From Chloroflexota bacterium (GTDB lineage Bacteria; Chloroflexota; Anaerolineae; Anaerolineales; Villigracilaceae), in contig JACRBL010000023.1 of NCBI GenBank assembly GCA_016234485.1, forward strand, positions 1 through 64,000: a stretch of 64,000 nt of DNA. Reading direction: 5' to 3'. Positions 7,707 through 15,112 of this stretch are shown piece after piece; the stretch's first letter is position 1; the number at the start of each line of letters is the position of its first letter. A program made the translations under genes and the position numbers. The notes under the pieces are model-generated. The model ran no database searches and was not told the origin of the DNA. It was given only the letters and a program-made list of their open reading frames with translations.

Positions 7707-7973
7707 ATGTCCGACATTCCCGTTACTATTGTTTTGCCCTCTGGCGGCGCCCGCAACGCCGAAGTCCCCGATGACGTTCCTGTGAAGGAGCTCATCCCTG
7801 AGTTGACCACTTCGCTGGAACTGCCGACGACTGGTCCTGATGGCCGCCCGATGTCGTATCGCATTGACAGCAAGGCGCTGGGCCGCGAGTTGAAAGAGGA
7901 AGAAACCCTCAGCCAGGCGTCCATTCCGCAGAACGATCGCCTGATGATGACGGCCGACGTGACCGCCGGCTAG
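7707..7973 (+). CDS. Ubiquitin-like modifier protein (YukD-like)
   Basis: This 88-residue beta-grasp protein starts MSDIPVTIVLPSGGARNAEV after AAGGAG and ends DRLMMTADVTAG. The C-terminus is a single exposed glycine preceded by Ala, so no proteolytic maturation is needed before adenylation. It is about 75% identical to the N-terminal domain of the E2 gene upstream, which points to a recent duplication. It is the probable modifier of this system. Relatives of this fold also occur in type VII secretion (YukD/EsaB), but no secretion gene is nearby. Confidence 0.83.
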   Translation: MSDIPVTIVLPSGGARNAEVPDDVPVKELIPELTTSLELPTTGPDGRPMSYRIDSKALGRELKEEETLSQASIPQNDRLMMTADVTAG

Positions 7974-7995
7974 CCATGAACTTCCCCAATCTCTT

Positions 7996-8051
7996 GCCCG
8001 ATTCGGCAGCCCCGAGAGGTTTGCGAAAACCTTTCGGGGCACCGATCGGGC
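7996..8051 (+). promoter_or_regulatory. Strong stem-loop between the Ubl and JAMM genes
   Basis: Nested stems pair GCCCGAT with ATCGGGC (ends 7996-8002 and 8045-8051), GCCCCG with CGGGGC, and GGTTT with AAACC around GCGA. No T-run follows. It could be a processing or stability element that raises Ubl mRNA over the downstream genes, or a repeat. Confidence 0.5.
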
Positions 8052-8084
8052 GAGGGAAACGGGAGTCCGCCTCCCCGTTCAGCC

Positions 8085-8729
8085 ATGACCGTTGACATTC
8101 ACCCGCCAAATCCCATGGAACCGATCACACAGTCTCTGCCTGAGAAGAGCGCGCGCCGCTGGAATTCTCCTTACGACGCGCTGGGCCTGGAACCGCAGGT
8201 CTCGGTCTACCTCACCCAGTTTGCATACAGCCGCGTCTGCCTGCATTCCGTCAGCGATATGGACAACGAAGTGGGCGGAATCCTGGTGGGCGAGTGGTGT
8301 CTGGACGAGGCCAGTCAGCGCCAGTTCATTATTGTCGAAGCCGCGCTGGCGGCGCGTCATACTAGACAAAGCAGCGTCCACCTGACCTTTACGCCCGACA
8401 GTCTTGTGGATATTCACAACGAGATTGACAATAAATATCCAGGCAAAAAGATCGTCGGCTGGTATCACACCCACCCGCGCATGGGCATTTTTCTCTCGCA
8501 TTACGACACTTGGTTGCACAAGTATTTTTTCCCCGAACATTGGCAGGTGGCTCTTGTCATCGAGCCTCACACTGCCAAGGGCGGCATCTTTATCCGACAA
8601 GCCAATGGATTATTCGATCCGTCCCGCTATTTCGGATTTCACGAAATGGACGGCAATCTCGAAAATTCGCTGGTTCACTGGACCAACCTCACTCCCGTGG
8701 TGAAGGAAGGAGAAACTTCAAATGAGTAG
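8085..8729 (+). CDS. JAMM/MPN-domain metalloprotease (deubiquitinase-like)
   Basis: The 214-residue protein has the full JAMM zinc motif: Glu62 in NEVGGILVG, then His128-Thr-His130-Pro, Ser138 and Asp141 (HTHPRMGIFLSHYD). These residues bind Zn2+ and activate water for isopeptide hydrolysis, so an intact catalytic site is expected. An ATG at 8115 (MEPITQSLPEK) is an alternative start. The gene overlaps the FHA gene by 8 bases. Predicted role: removal of the Ubl from targets, or cutting of the Ubl-E2 fusion. Some JAMM proteins instead act in sulfur transfer, but the E2 and RING genes argue against that here. Confidence 0.87.
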   Translation: MTVDIHPPNPMEPITQSLPEKSARRWNSPYDALGLEPQVSVYLTQFAYSRVCLHSVSDMDNEVGGILVGEWCLDEASQRQFIIVEAALAARHTRQSSVHLTFTPDSLVDIHNEIDNKYPGKKIVGWYHTHPRMGIFLSHYDTWLHKYFFPEHWQVALVIEPHTAKGGIFIRQANGLFDPSRYFGFHEMDGNLENSLVHWTNLTPVVKEGETSNE

Positions 8730-9579
8730 AAGAATGCGAACGTATTTTTACGCCGTGCTCGGCGCGCTGGGCGGACTCTTCGGTTGGCAGGTGAGCGACC
8801 GCCTCGGCCTATCCCTGGTCTCGAACCTTTACCTGAGCGAGGCCATCGTGGGCGCGCTGGTCGGCCTGTGCATTGGATTTTTTATCGGCATCACCGAAGG
8901 CTTGCTCACGCGTAACTTTGTTCAACTCCTCAAGTCGGGACTCGTCGGCGGCCTGCTCGGACTTGTGGCAGGCGCGGTGGGCCTTCCGCTCGGCGAGTAC
9001 CTCTTCCAGTCTGTCGGCGCGGGCCTGCTCGGGCGCGCTTTGGGTTGGGCTGTGTTCGGACTTTTGATCGGCCTGGCCGAAGGCGTGGTTGGTAAGAGCC
9101 AAATGTGGAAAGGGGTGCTCGGCGGCTTGATCGGCGGCGCGCTGGGCGGAATCGCGCTCGAATACGCGCACAGCCTGCTCCAAAATCAATTGACAGGCAA
9201 AGCCGTGGGTCTCGTCCTGCTGGGCGCGTCGGTCGGCGCGTTCATCTCGCTCATCGTTGTCCTGCTCTCGCGCGCCTGGCTCGAAGTCACTTCGGGTAAG
9301 CTCAAAGGCGCGGAGTTCATCCTCGACAAGTTCATGCGCGCAGGCGGTCCCGCCATTGCCATCGGCAGTTCGGCGCTCAAATCGGAGATCGTCTTTCCCG
9401 ACCCCGATATTTCTCCGCAACACGCCATGCTCACAGGCGACGGCAAATCCTTCACCATCAAAGATATGAGCATGTCTGGGACGTTCATCAACAACAAGAA
9501 AGTCGAACGCGCCCAACTTTCCAACGGACAGCGGATTCGCATGGGCAACACCGAAATGGTGTACCACGAAAAGAGGTGA
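8722..9579 (+). CDS. Glycine-zipper membrane protein with C-terminal FHA domain
   Basis: Of 285 residues, roughly the first 195 form several Gly-rich hydrophobic segments (LVGLCIGFFIGITEG, GLVGGLLGLVAGAVG, GGLIGGALGG). Residues about 205-285 form an FHA domain: IGSSALKSEIVFPDPDISPQ, then HAML, and DMSMSGTFINNKKV. FHA domains bind phosphothreonine. The usual Arg after the first Gly is Ser here, so binding may be altered. The start overlaps the JAMM gene and the stop lies 2 bases before the vWA gene, which indicates translational coupling. A role in recruiting phosphorylated partners to the membrane is inferred. Confidence 0.8.
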   Translation: MSRRMRTYFYAVLGALGGLFGWQVSDRLGLSLVSNLYLSEAIVGALVGLCIGFFIGITEGLLTRNFVQLLKSGLVGGLLGLVAGAVGLPLGEYLFQSVGAGLLGRALGWAVFGLLIGLAEGVVGKSQMWKGVLGGLIGGALGGIALEYAHSLLQNQLTGKAVGLVLLGASVGAFISLIVVLLSRAWLEVTSGKLKGAEFILDKFMRAGGPAIAIGSSALKSEIVFPDPDISPQHAMLTGDGKSFTIKDMSMSGTFINNKKVERAQLSNGQRIRMGNTEMVYHEKR

Positions 9580-9581
9580 CC

Positions 9582-10664
9582 ATGAAAACCATCCCTCGCT
9601 TCTTTCTAACGTTTAGCCTGTTTCTGTCTCTGACGCTTTTCCCTGCGCTGACGGCTTCCGCGCAGGGCGGGCAGATTATCACCATCACGCAGGTGGACAC
9701 TTCCAAATTTCCGCAGGTGACCGTTTACATTTCCGTCACCGACGCGGCGGGTGAACCTATCAGCGTATCGCCGTCCAGCCTGCAAGTCTTTGAAGGCGGC
9801 GTGCAAATGACTCCCACAGCTATCTCCGCACAGGGCGAGATCGGCCCGTTGACCACCCTGCTGGTGATTGATAATTCTGGAAGCATGTACAACTCTGGGA
9901 AAATCGTCGGCGCGCAAAACGCGGCCAAAGCCTACGTGGAGCAGATGCGCCCGCAAGACCAGGCTGGGCTGATCAGTTTCAACACGCAAGTGACGGTTGT
10001 CCAGCCCTTAACCACTGACCGTGCGGCCCTGATCGCCGCGATTGATTCGCTCGTCCCCGACAAAGACACCGCCATGTTCGACGCGCTGGTGCAAGGCGTG
10101 AATACGCTCGCGCCCATCGAGGGACGCAAGACCATTGTGCTCCTCAGCGACGGCCTGGACAACATGAGCCTGAGCGGCCTTGAAGACGTAATCACCGCCA
10201 TTGGCCCCGCGGGCTTGTCCATTTCGACGATCGGTCTTGGCGACCCGGAAAAATCAGGGACGAACAACGGCCTCGACGAACCCGCGTTGTCGGACCTCTC
10301 GACCCGCGCGGGCGGCGCCTATCGTTTCGCCAGCGGCCCCGACGCGTTGGTGGACATCTACGAACAATTCGGACGCGCGCTGCAAGGTGAGTTCAGTTTT
10401 ACCTACATTTCCCCGTCCACTCTGCGTGATGGGATCAACCGCGGGTTGACTGTCAAAATAAGCGATAGCGCCGTGAGTAGTCAATACAATCCTGGCGGAG
10501 TGCTTCCCGAAGTTTCGGGCAGTTCCCTGCCTCTCTTCGGCGGGATTTTGGCTGGACTGCTCCTTCTGCTGGTTCTGCCCTTCCTCTTCCGCGGCCGGGG
10601 CGCAAAGAGAGAAAATGCGACAGCGCAGGCTTCTTCTGCAAAGGGAAGAGTCAAACTGAAATAG
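9582..10664 (+). CDS. Membrane-anchored von Willebrand factor A domain protein
   Basis: I choose ATG 9582 after AAAGAGGTGACC; GTG 9576 is less likely. The 360-residue protein has a signal peptide (FFLTFSLFLSLTLFPALTA). A short beta domain precedes a vWA domain starting TTLLVIDNSGSMYNSGK, with the MIDAS DxSxS motif intact and IVLLSDGLDN later. After about residue 310 comes a transmembrane helix (GILAGLLLLLVLPFLF) and a short cytoplasmic tail ending AKGRVKLK, the same basic tail as the E1 and similar to the E2. Metal-dependent extracytoplasmic ligand binding is likely. It is the last gene of the operon. Confidence 0.83.
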   Translation: MKTIPRFFLTFSLFLSLTLFPALTASAQGGQIITITQVDTSKFPQVTVYISVTDAAGEPISVSPSSLQVFEGGVQMTPTAISAQGEIGPLTTLLVIDNSGSMYNSGKIVGAQNAAKAYVEQMRPQDQAGLISFNTQVTVVQPLTTDRAALIAAIDSLVPDKDTAMFDALVQGVNTLAPIEGRKTIVLLSDGLDNMSLSGLEDVITAIGPAGLSISTIGLGDPEKSGTNNGLDEPALSDLSTRAGGAYRFASGPDALVDIYEQFGRALQGEFSFTYISPSTLRDGINRGLTVKISDSAVSSQYNPGGVLPEVSGSSLPLFGGILAGLLLLLVLPFLFRGRGAKRENATAQASSAKGRVKLK

Positions 10665-10707
10665 AGGAGCGGGTTTGATTACCAATCCAATTTGTAACGA
10701 ATCAAAA

Positions 10708-10737
10708 AACCTCCGAGTTCAAAAAACTCGGAGGTTT
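10708..10737 (+). terminator. Terminator of the ubiquitin-like operon
   Basis: AACCTCCGAGTT pairs perfectly with AACTCGGAGGTT around an A-rich loop, followed by TTACGTTTT. It closes the operon before the convergent lexA gene and can serve both strands. Confidence 0.88.
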
Positions 10738-10760
10738 TACGTTTTACTCGTTTCGTTTTG

Positions 10761-11462
10761 CTACATCCTCATGGTATCCATCTTGCGGATGACCATCACC
10801 ACTTTGCCTTTGATCTCCACCTGCTTGTTCTTGCCGATGAAGATCGGCTTCATCGTTGGGTTGGCGGGTTGCAGGCGGTAGCCGTCTTTTTCCTTGAAGA
10901 AATATTTGAGCGTGGCTTCGTTGTTTTCAGGGAGCCAGACCGCCACCATTTCACCGTTGCGGGCGTCCACGGCGGGTTTCATCACCACGATGTCGCCGTC
11001 GTTGATCATGGCGTCAATCATCGAGTCTCCTTTGACTTCGAGGGCGAAGAGGTCGTTGCCTTTTTCGCGGGCCGGCAGGAGACTGCGGGCAATGTCCACG
11101 GCATTGGCTTCGTTTTCGGTGAAGAAGGTCATGCCGGGTTGCAGGTCGGGGAGGGGGATACCAGCCGCGATCGGCCCGAGGACGGGGATGCGGATGAGGT
11201 CGCCGAAGGCGCCGACCACTTCCTTGATTTTATCGGTCAGACGTAGTCCGCGCGAGACGCGTCCATCACGGATGATGAAGCCGCGTCGCTCCAGTTGATC
11301 GAGATCGTAATTGACGACAGATGTGGATGAAATATCCACTTCCGAGCAGATCTCGCGAATGGATGGCGGGCGATTATTCTTCGCCTGATATTCCGCCAGA
11401 AACTGCAGAATGCGGATGTGCTTTTCACTAAGATTTTCGCTTCGTTTTCGTACCATCATCAT
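10761..11462 (-). CDS. lexA: LexA SOS repressor
   Basis: The start at 11462 follows AGGAGG and gives 233 residues (MMMVRKRSENLSEKHIRIL). A winged helix (PPSIREICSEVDISSTSVVN) is followed by the S24 self-cleavage domain: AAG cleavage site in IAAGIPLP, catalytic Ser in KGDSMIDAMI, and Lys in NNEATLKYF. RecA-stimulated self-cleavage relieves repression after DNA damage. Its promoter carries a matching SOS box. The N-terminal extension in the longer frame lies in the promoter and is not coding. Confidence 0.95.
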   Translation of the reverse strand: MMMVRKRSENLSEKHIRILQFLAEYQAKNNRPPSIREICSEVDISSTSVVNYDLDQLERRGFIIRDGRVSRGLRLTDKIKEVVGAFGDLIRIPVLGPIAAGIPLPDLQPGMTFFTENEANAVDIARSLLPAREKGNDLFALEVKGDSMIDAMINDGDIVVMKPAVDARNGEMVAVWLPENNEATLKYFFKEKDGYRLQPANPTMKPIFIGKNKQVEIKGKVVMVIRKMDTMRM

Positions 11463-11502
11463 AGCGGCCTCCTGAGCCAAAACTAGCCCATTTGTGCTAC
11501 AA

Positions 11503-11531
11503 ATAATAACCGAACAGGCGTTCTGTGTCAA
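11503..11531 (-). promoter_or_regulatory. lexA promoter with embedded SOS box
   Basis: On the minus strand, -35 TTGACA (11531-11526) and -10 TATTAT (11508-11503) are spaced 17 bp apart. The spacer contains a box at 11511-11524 that reads CGAACAGGCGTTCT on the plus strand. It matches 13 of 14 positions of the Gram-positive consensus CGAACRNRYGTTYG. LexA bound here would block RNA polymerase. Confidence 0.88.
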
Positions 11532-11546
11532 GCGTTTTCGTTAAGC

Positions 11547-11577
11547 AAAATCGGATGGCGTTTGCCATCCGATTTTT
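11547..11577 (-). terminator. Terminator downstream of corA
   Basis: AAAATCGGATGGC pairs with GCCATCCGATTTT around GTTT. It sits between the corA stop and the lexA promoter and insulates lexA from corA transcription. Confidence 0.8.
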
Positions 11578-11581
11578 GAAT

Positions 11582-12571
11582 TTACACCCACGTCCGTTTT
11601 CGCATCCACAAGTACATGAAAAATGGAGTTGACAGCATCAGTGTCAGTGTCCCATAGAAGACGATGGGGAGAGTCCAGTTTTCGTAGGGCGGGTTGGCGG
11701 CGAAGAAATTCATGCCGAAGAAACCCGTTACAAAGGTGAGCGGCATGAACAGTGTGGTGATGATCGTGAGCGTTTTCATCACTTCGTTCATGCGATTGTT
11801 GATGACGGAGAGATAGGTATCGAGCGCGCCGCCCACCAGGTCGCGCATGGTTTCGTTCAGGTCGTGCAGGCGGACGAGATGATCGTAGATGTCGCGGAAG
11901 AAGATGCGGTCTTTGCGGTCGATTACGGCATAATCGTCGCGCGCCAGCTTGTTGAGGACTTCGCGCTGGGGGAGCAGGATTCGTCGCATTGCCAAAAGCG
12001 CTCGTTTAAGCGCAAAAAGTTTTTCCAGCGTACGCGGGGTGGGATGATCGAAAACCTGGTCTTCGATCTCGTCAATCTCCTCGTCAATCCGTTCCACGAT
12101 GGGCATGTAACCCGTCACCACATTGTCAATGATCTTATAGAGCAGGTGATCGGCGCCGTCCTGGAGGGGGCGAGTGTCGCGTTGTAGCGATGCGAAGGTC
12201 GCGTCGATTTCGAGCACAGGCATGTCGTGGTGGGTGACGATGTAAGTTGGGCCGAGGAAGATGTCCAATTCGTCCACCTCAGTGCCCCAATGCTTTTTAT
12301 CCGCGCCGTTCAAGTGCATGTAGTTCAGCACAAGATAAACGTAATTGCCCCAATCGTCAATTTTTGGGCTGTGGGTTTGCTGCAGGGCGTCCTCAATGGC
12401 AAGACGATGGAAACCAAAAGCCTCGAGAATGGGTTGGCAGGTTTCGGGTGGCTCGCCGTCGAAATCCACCCAAAGGACGCCGCGTCGGGAGCGAAACGCG
12501 GACTGGACAGAGTCCGGCGAAAGGTCGGTGCGAAGCGGTTTGCCGGGGATGTAGTGAACGGTTCGGATCAC
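11582..12571 (-). CDS. corA: CorA-family magnesium/cobalt transporter
   Basis: A GTG at 12571 with GGAGG four bases upstream gives 329 residues, near the family norm. The longer open frame upstream has no CorA similarity. The protein has the acidic funnel-forming N-terminal domain (VLWVDFDGEPPE), long stalk helices with Arg/Glu pairs, and two C-terminal transmembrane helices with the selectivity motif GMN in FFGMNFFAANPPYENW. CorA forms a pentameric Mg2+ channel. The gene is transcribed alone. Confidence 0.93.
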   Translation of the reverse strand: MIRTVHYIPGKPLRTDLSPDSVQSAFRSRRGVLWVDFDGEPPETCQPILEAFGFHRLAIEDALQQTHSPKIDDWGNYVYLVLNYMHLNGADKKHWGTEVDELDIFLGPTYIVTHHDMPVLEIDATFASLQRDTRPLQDGADHLLYKIIDNVVTGYMPIVERIDEEIDEIEDQVFDHPTPRTLEKLFALKRALLAMRRILLPQREVLNKLARDDYAVIDRKDRIFFRDIYDHLVRLHDLNETMRDLVGGALDTYLSVINNRMNEVMKTLTIITTLFMPLTFVTGFFGMNFFAANPPYENWTLPIVFYGTLTLMLSTPFFMYLWMRKRTWV

Positions 12572-12700
12572 GCGTCCTCCAATAGAGGGGAAAAGGTTCG
12601 CGCAGGGCGTCCATTCGCAAAAAATATTCGTGTAGGCATGAATTTGGACGCTCAGGCGCGGGAAAAGATCAACAGGAACTGCGAAATATCTCAATAAACC

Positions 12701-12728
12701 TTGACAATTCTAAAGATAATACTATAAT
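12701..12728 (+). promoter_or_regulatory. Strong promoter of the DUF2089-DUF4097 operon
   Basis: The -35 TTGACA (12701-12706) and -10 TATAAT (12723-12728) are both perfect and spaced 16 bp apart. This is the best sigma-A-type promoter in the window and drives three overlapping or abutting genes. Confidence 0.88.
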
Positions 12729-12779
12729 ACTTCAAGATTTCAAAAACAAAGTTCAGAAATATTGAATTCGGAGGAAGAA

Positions 12780-13163
12780 ATGCACCCAGCGCTTACACGT
12801 TGCCCAGTCTGTCGAAACGAGTTGACCGTCACGCGCTTGCAATGCGCCTCGTGCGACACGGTGGTGGAAGGCCGTTTTACGGCGGGGCATTTTGCCAATC
12901 TCACATCCGAGCAACTCGATTTTATCCTGACTTTCGTGCGCGTGGAGGGTCGCCTTAACCGCATGGAAAGCGAGCTCGGGCTTTCGTACCCCACCATCCG
13001 CAATCGCCTGCACGACATCATCCGCGCCCTGGGTTACGAACCAGGCAAGGACGAGGCGCCCGAAGTGGCCGAAGACAAGCGCCGCTCGGTGTTGGAAGAG
13101 TTGGACGCTGGCAAGATCAGCGCCGACGACGCCATGAAAATCTTACGCGGAGAGGAGAGTTAG
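12780..13163 (+). CDS. DUF2089-family regulator with N-terminal zinc ribbon
   Basis: The ATG at 12780 follows CGGAGGAAGAA; the upstream TTG is not used. The 127-residue protein has a zinc ribbon (CPVC and CASC), a helix-turn-helix-like region (LTSEQLDFILTFVRVEGRLN, ELGLSYPTIRNRLHDIIRAL), and a C-terminal helical tail, LDAGKISADDAMKILRGEE, that recurs in the next genes. DUF2089 proteins are thought to bind DNA. It lies 2 bases before the DUF4097 gene, so it probably regulates this operon. Confidence 0.85.
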   Translation: MHPALTRCPVCRNELTVTRLQCASCDTVVEGRFTAGHFANLTSEQLDFILTFVRVEGRLNRMESELGLSYPTIRNRLHDIIRALGYEPGKDEAPEVAEDKRRSVLEELDAGKISADDAMKILRGEES

Positions 13164-13165
13164 CC

Positions 13166-14269
13166 ATGTTGAAAAAGACCCTGACCGTTCGCCCCGACGT
13201 GAAAGTGATCGTCTCAAATGTGGATGGCGACCTGCGCTTGACTGGTTGGGACCGCGAGGAAATTTCCGCCAAATCGGGCGGGGACGTGCTCGATCTTTCC
13301 TTCGACGGGGAGCGGGTGACTGTTTCCTGCGACGACGACCTCATCTTGAACATTCCTCGCTCCGCCTCCGCGCAGGTGGATAACGTGGACGGCGACGTGG
13401 ACGTCCGCACGCTGGCTGGCGCGCTGATCTTTGGCGCGGTGACGGGCGACCTTTCTCTGCGCGAGGCGGGTTCGTTGACCGTCTCCGCGTTGGACGGCGA
13501 TTTGGCGATCCGCTCCTGCGCGGGCAGCGTAACGGCCACCCGCGTGGACGGCGACGTTTCGATCCGCGACGTGGTTGGAAGCGTCACCCTCGATTCTGTG
13601 GCCGAAGACCTGTTCGCCCGCGGCGTGATGGGAGCCATCCGCGCCCGCGTGGAAGACGACGTGGTTTTGCACCTCGAGCCGAAGGCTGGCAACGCGGTCG
13701 ACATCGTCTGTGAAGGCGATATTCTTTTACACATGCCCGCCAACGCGAATGCCACGCTCACGCTGACGGCGGACGATCCCGAAGACATCGAAGTGCAGGT
13801 TCCTGCCGCGTCGGTTTCGGGAACGAATCCGCTCTCGGTGGTGTTGGGCGATGGAAGCGGCTCGGTCATCAGCCTTGTGGCGGAAGGCGATATTCTGGTG
13901 ACGAGCGAGTCGAAGGAATGGGAGTCGGCGGCGGAATTTGATTTCGGCTCAAATTGGCCCCTGCCCGACGATTTCAGCGAGCGCATCAACCGCCGCGTGC
14001 AAGAAGCGACGCGCCGCGCTACCCAAAAAGCGGAAGCCGCCGCGCGTCGCGTGGAAGCCGCTACACGGAATATTGACCGAAAGGCGCAGGCGCGCGTGAA
14101 CATGCGGGTGGGCCGCTGGAACTGGGACCTCACCCCGAAAGGCCACGTGCCGCCGATCGAACCCGTCTCTGATGCGGAGCGCATGACGATCTTGAAGATG
14201 TTGCAGGAAAAGAAGATCACCTCTGACGAAGCCGAAAAATTATTGTCCGCGCTGGAAGGAGGCAAGTAA
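13166..14269 (+). CDS. DUF4097-type beta-helix protein with SHOCT-like C-terminus
   Basis: The 367-residue protein has no signal peptide. Residues about 10-210 are a repetitive beta-helix in which the unit [VL]DGD[LV] recurs (VDGDLRLTGW, VDGDVDVRTL, LDGDLAIRSC, VDGDVSIRDV). A coiled, Ala/Arg-rich helix (about 270-315) follows, then a C-terminal two-helix hairpin ILKMLQEKKITSDEAEKLLS. DUF4097 proteins are of unknown function, and many are linked to envelope stress. The stop overlaps the next ATG (TAATG). Confidence 0.8.
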   Translation: MLKKTLTVRPDVKVIVSNVDGDLRLTGWDREEISAKSGGDVLDLSFDGERVTVSCDDDLILNIPRSASAQVDNVDGDVDVRTLAGALIFGAVTGDLSLREAGSLTVSALDGDLAIRSCAGSVTATRVDGDVSIRDVVGSVTLDSVAEDLFARGVMGAIRARVEDDVVLHLEPKAGNAVDIVCEGDILLHMPANANATLTLTADDPEDIEVQVPAASVSGTNPLSVVLGDGSGSVISLVAEGDILVTSESKEWESAAEFDFGSNWPLPDDFSERINRRVQEATRRATQKAEAAARRVEAATRNIDRKAQARVNMRVGRWNWDLTPKGHVPPIEPVSDAERMTILKMLQEKKITSDEAEKLLSALEGGK

Positions 14270-14886
14270 TGTCATCCGAGGAACAACGCAGAATTTTGAA
14301 GATGGTCGAGGATGGAAAAATCTCGGCCGATGAAGCCATGACGCTGATCCGCGCGCTCGAGCAGAACCCGGACGAGGCGGAGGTGGAAGTGTTTGAGGCC
14401 GCGCCCAGCGCAGGTCCCGCGGTCGAAGCGCCAGAGTTCGAGGAAGTCAAACAACGCGCGCGCAAGTTTGCCATGATCCCGTTGTGGATCGGCGTCGGCA
14501 TCACTGTCCTGTTCGCGGGGTTGATGTTCTCCGCTATTCAGAATCAGGGATTTGGGTTCTGGTTTTACTGCCTGTCGTTCCCGTTCCTGTTTGGCGTGTT
14601 GTTGATGGCGCTTTCGGCAGGCGGACGCTATGCGCGTTGGATGTTCGTGGACGTGCGCCAGAAACCCGGTGAAACGCCTGGCCGAATCACGTTTGGTTTC
14701 CCTGTGCCGCTGGGAATTGTGGCCTGGGTCTTGCGGAATTTCGGCCATCACATCAAGGGCCTCGATTCGCCCGATGCCGCGCGCGAAATAGCTTCGATGA
14801 TGAATAAAACCATTTCATCGGATTCACCGCTGATCGTGAATGTGGATGACGACGATGGCACAAAGGTTCGAGTTTATATAGGTTAA
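14269..14886 (+). CDS. SHOCT-like membrane protein
   Basis: The 205-residue protein starts with the two-helix motif ILKMVEDGKISADEAMTLI, followed by an acidic linker and two transmembrane segments (IPLWIGVGITVLFAGLMF and CLSFPFLFGVLLMALSAG). The C-terminal part ends in an acidic beta segment (VNVDDDDGTKVRVYIG). Start and stop overlap with the preceding gene shows translational coupling. Function is unknown. The shared helical motif may let the products of this operon assemble. Confidence 0.75.
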   Translation: MSSEEQRRILKMVEDGKISADEAMTLIRALEQNPDEAEVEVFEAAPSAGPAVEAPEFEEVKQRARKFAMIPLWIGVGITVLFAGLMFSAIQNQGFGFWFYCLSFPFLFGVLLMALSAGGRYARWMFVDVRQKPGETPGRITFGFPVPLGIVAWVLRNFGHHIKGLDSPDAAREIASMMNKTISSDSPLIVNVDDDDGTKVRVYIG

Positions 14887-14919
14887 TTTTTTGTGTTGCT
14901 ACTGTAAAACGCTGAATAC

Positions 14920-15072
14920 CGTCATTGCGAGGAGGGTGATCTTCCCGACGACACTTGCCCCACCTGCACTGCACCAAACGCAGTGCGGTGCAAGTGTGGC
15001 GGGCAGCGCCAGGGAGCAGTCTCCGCCCCACGAGTGGGGGATTGCTTCGGGAAGAACGCCCTCGCAAAGACG
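14920..15072. repeat. Palindromic repeat family A, copy 1 (with internal insert)
   Basis: The ends are CGTCATTGCGAGG and CCTCGCAAAGACGG, with the arms GGGATTGCTTCGG inside, the family A outline. About 65 extra bases (CACTTGCCCCACCTGCACTG and the reverse-related GTGCAAGTGTGG) form a second hairpin inside, so this copy is composite. Confidence 0.85.
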
Positions 15073-15112
15073 GATTTATAGAAAGTTTTTTTAATGATAA
15101 CAAGGAACAAAA

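Noticed and set aside
10758-11246. A 162-residue plus-strand frame opposite lexA
   Set aside because: It is the shadow of lexA, without a ribosome-binding site or a recognisable domain.
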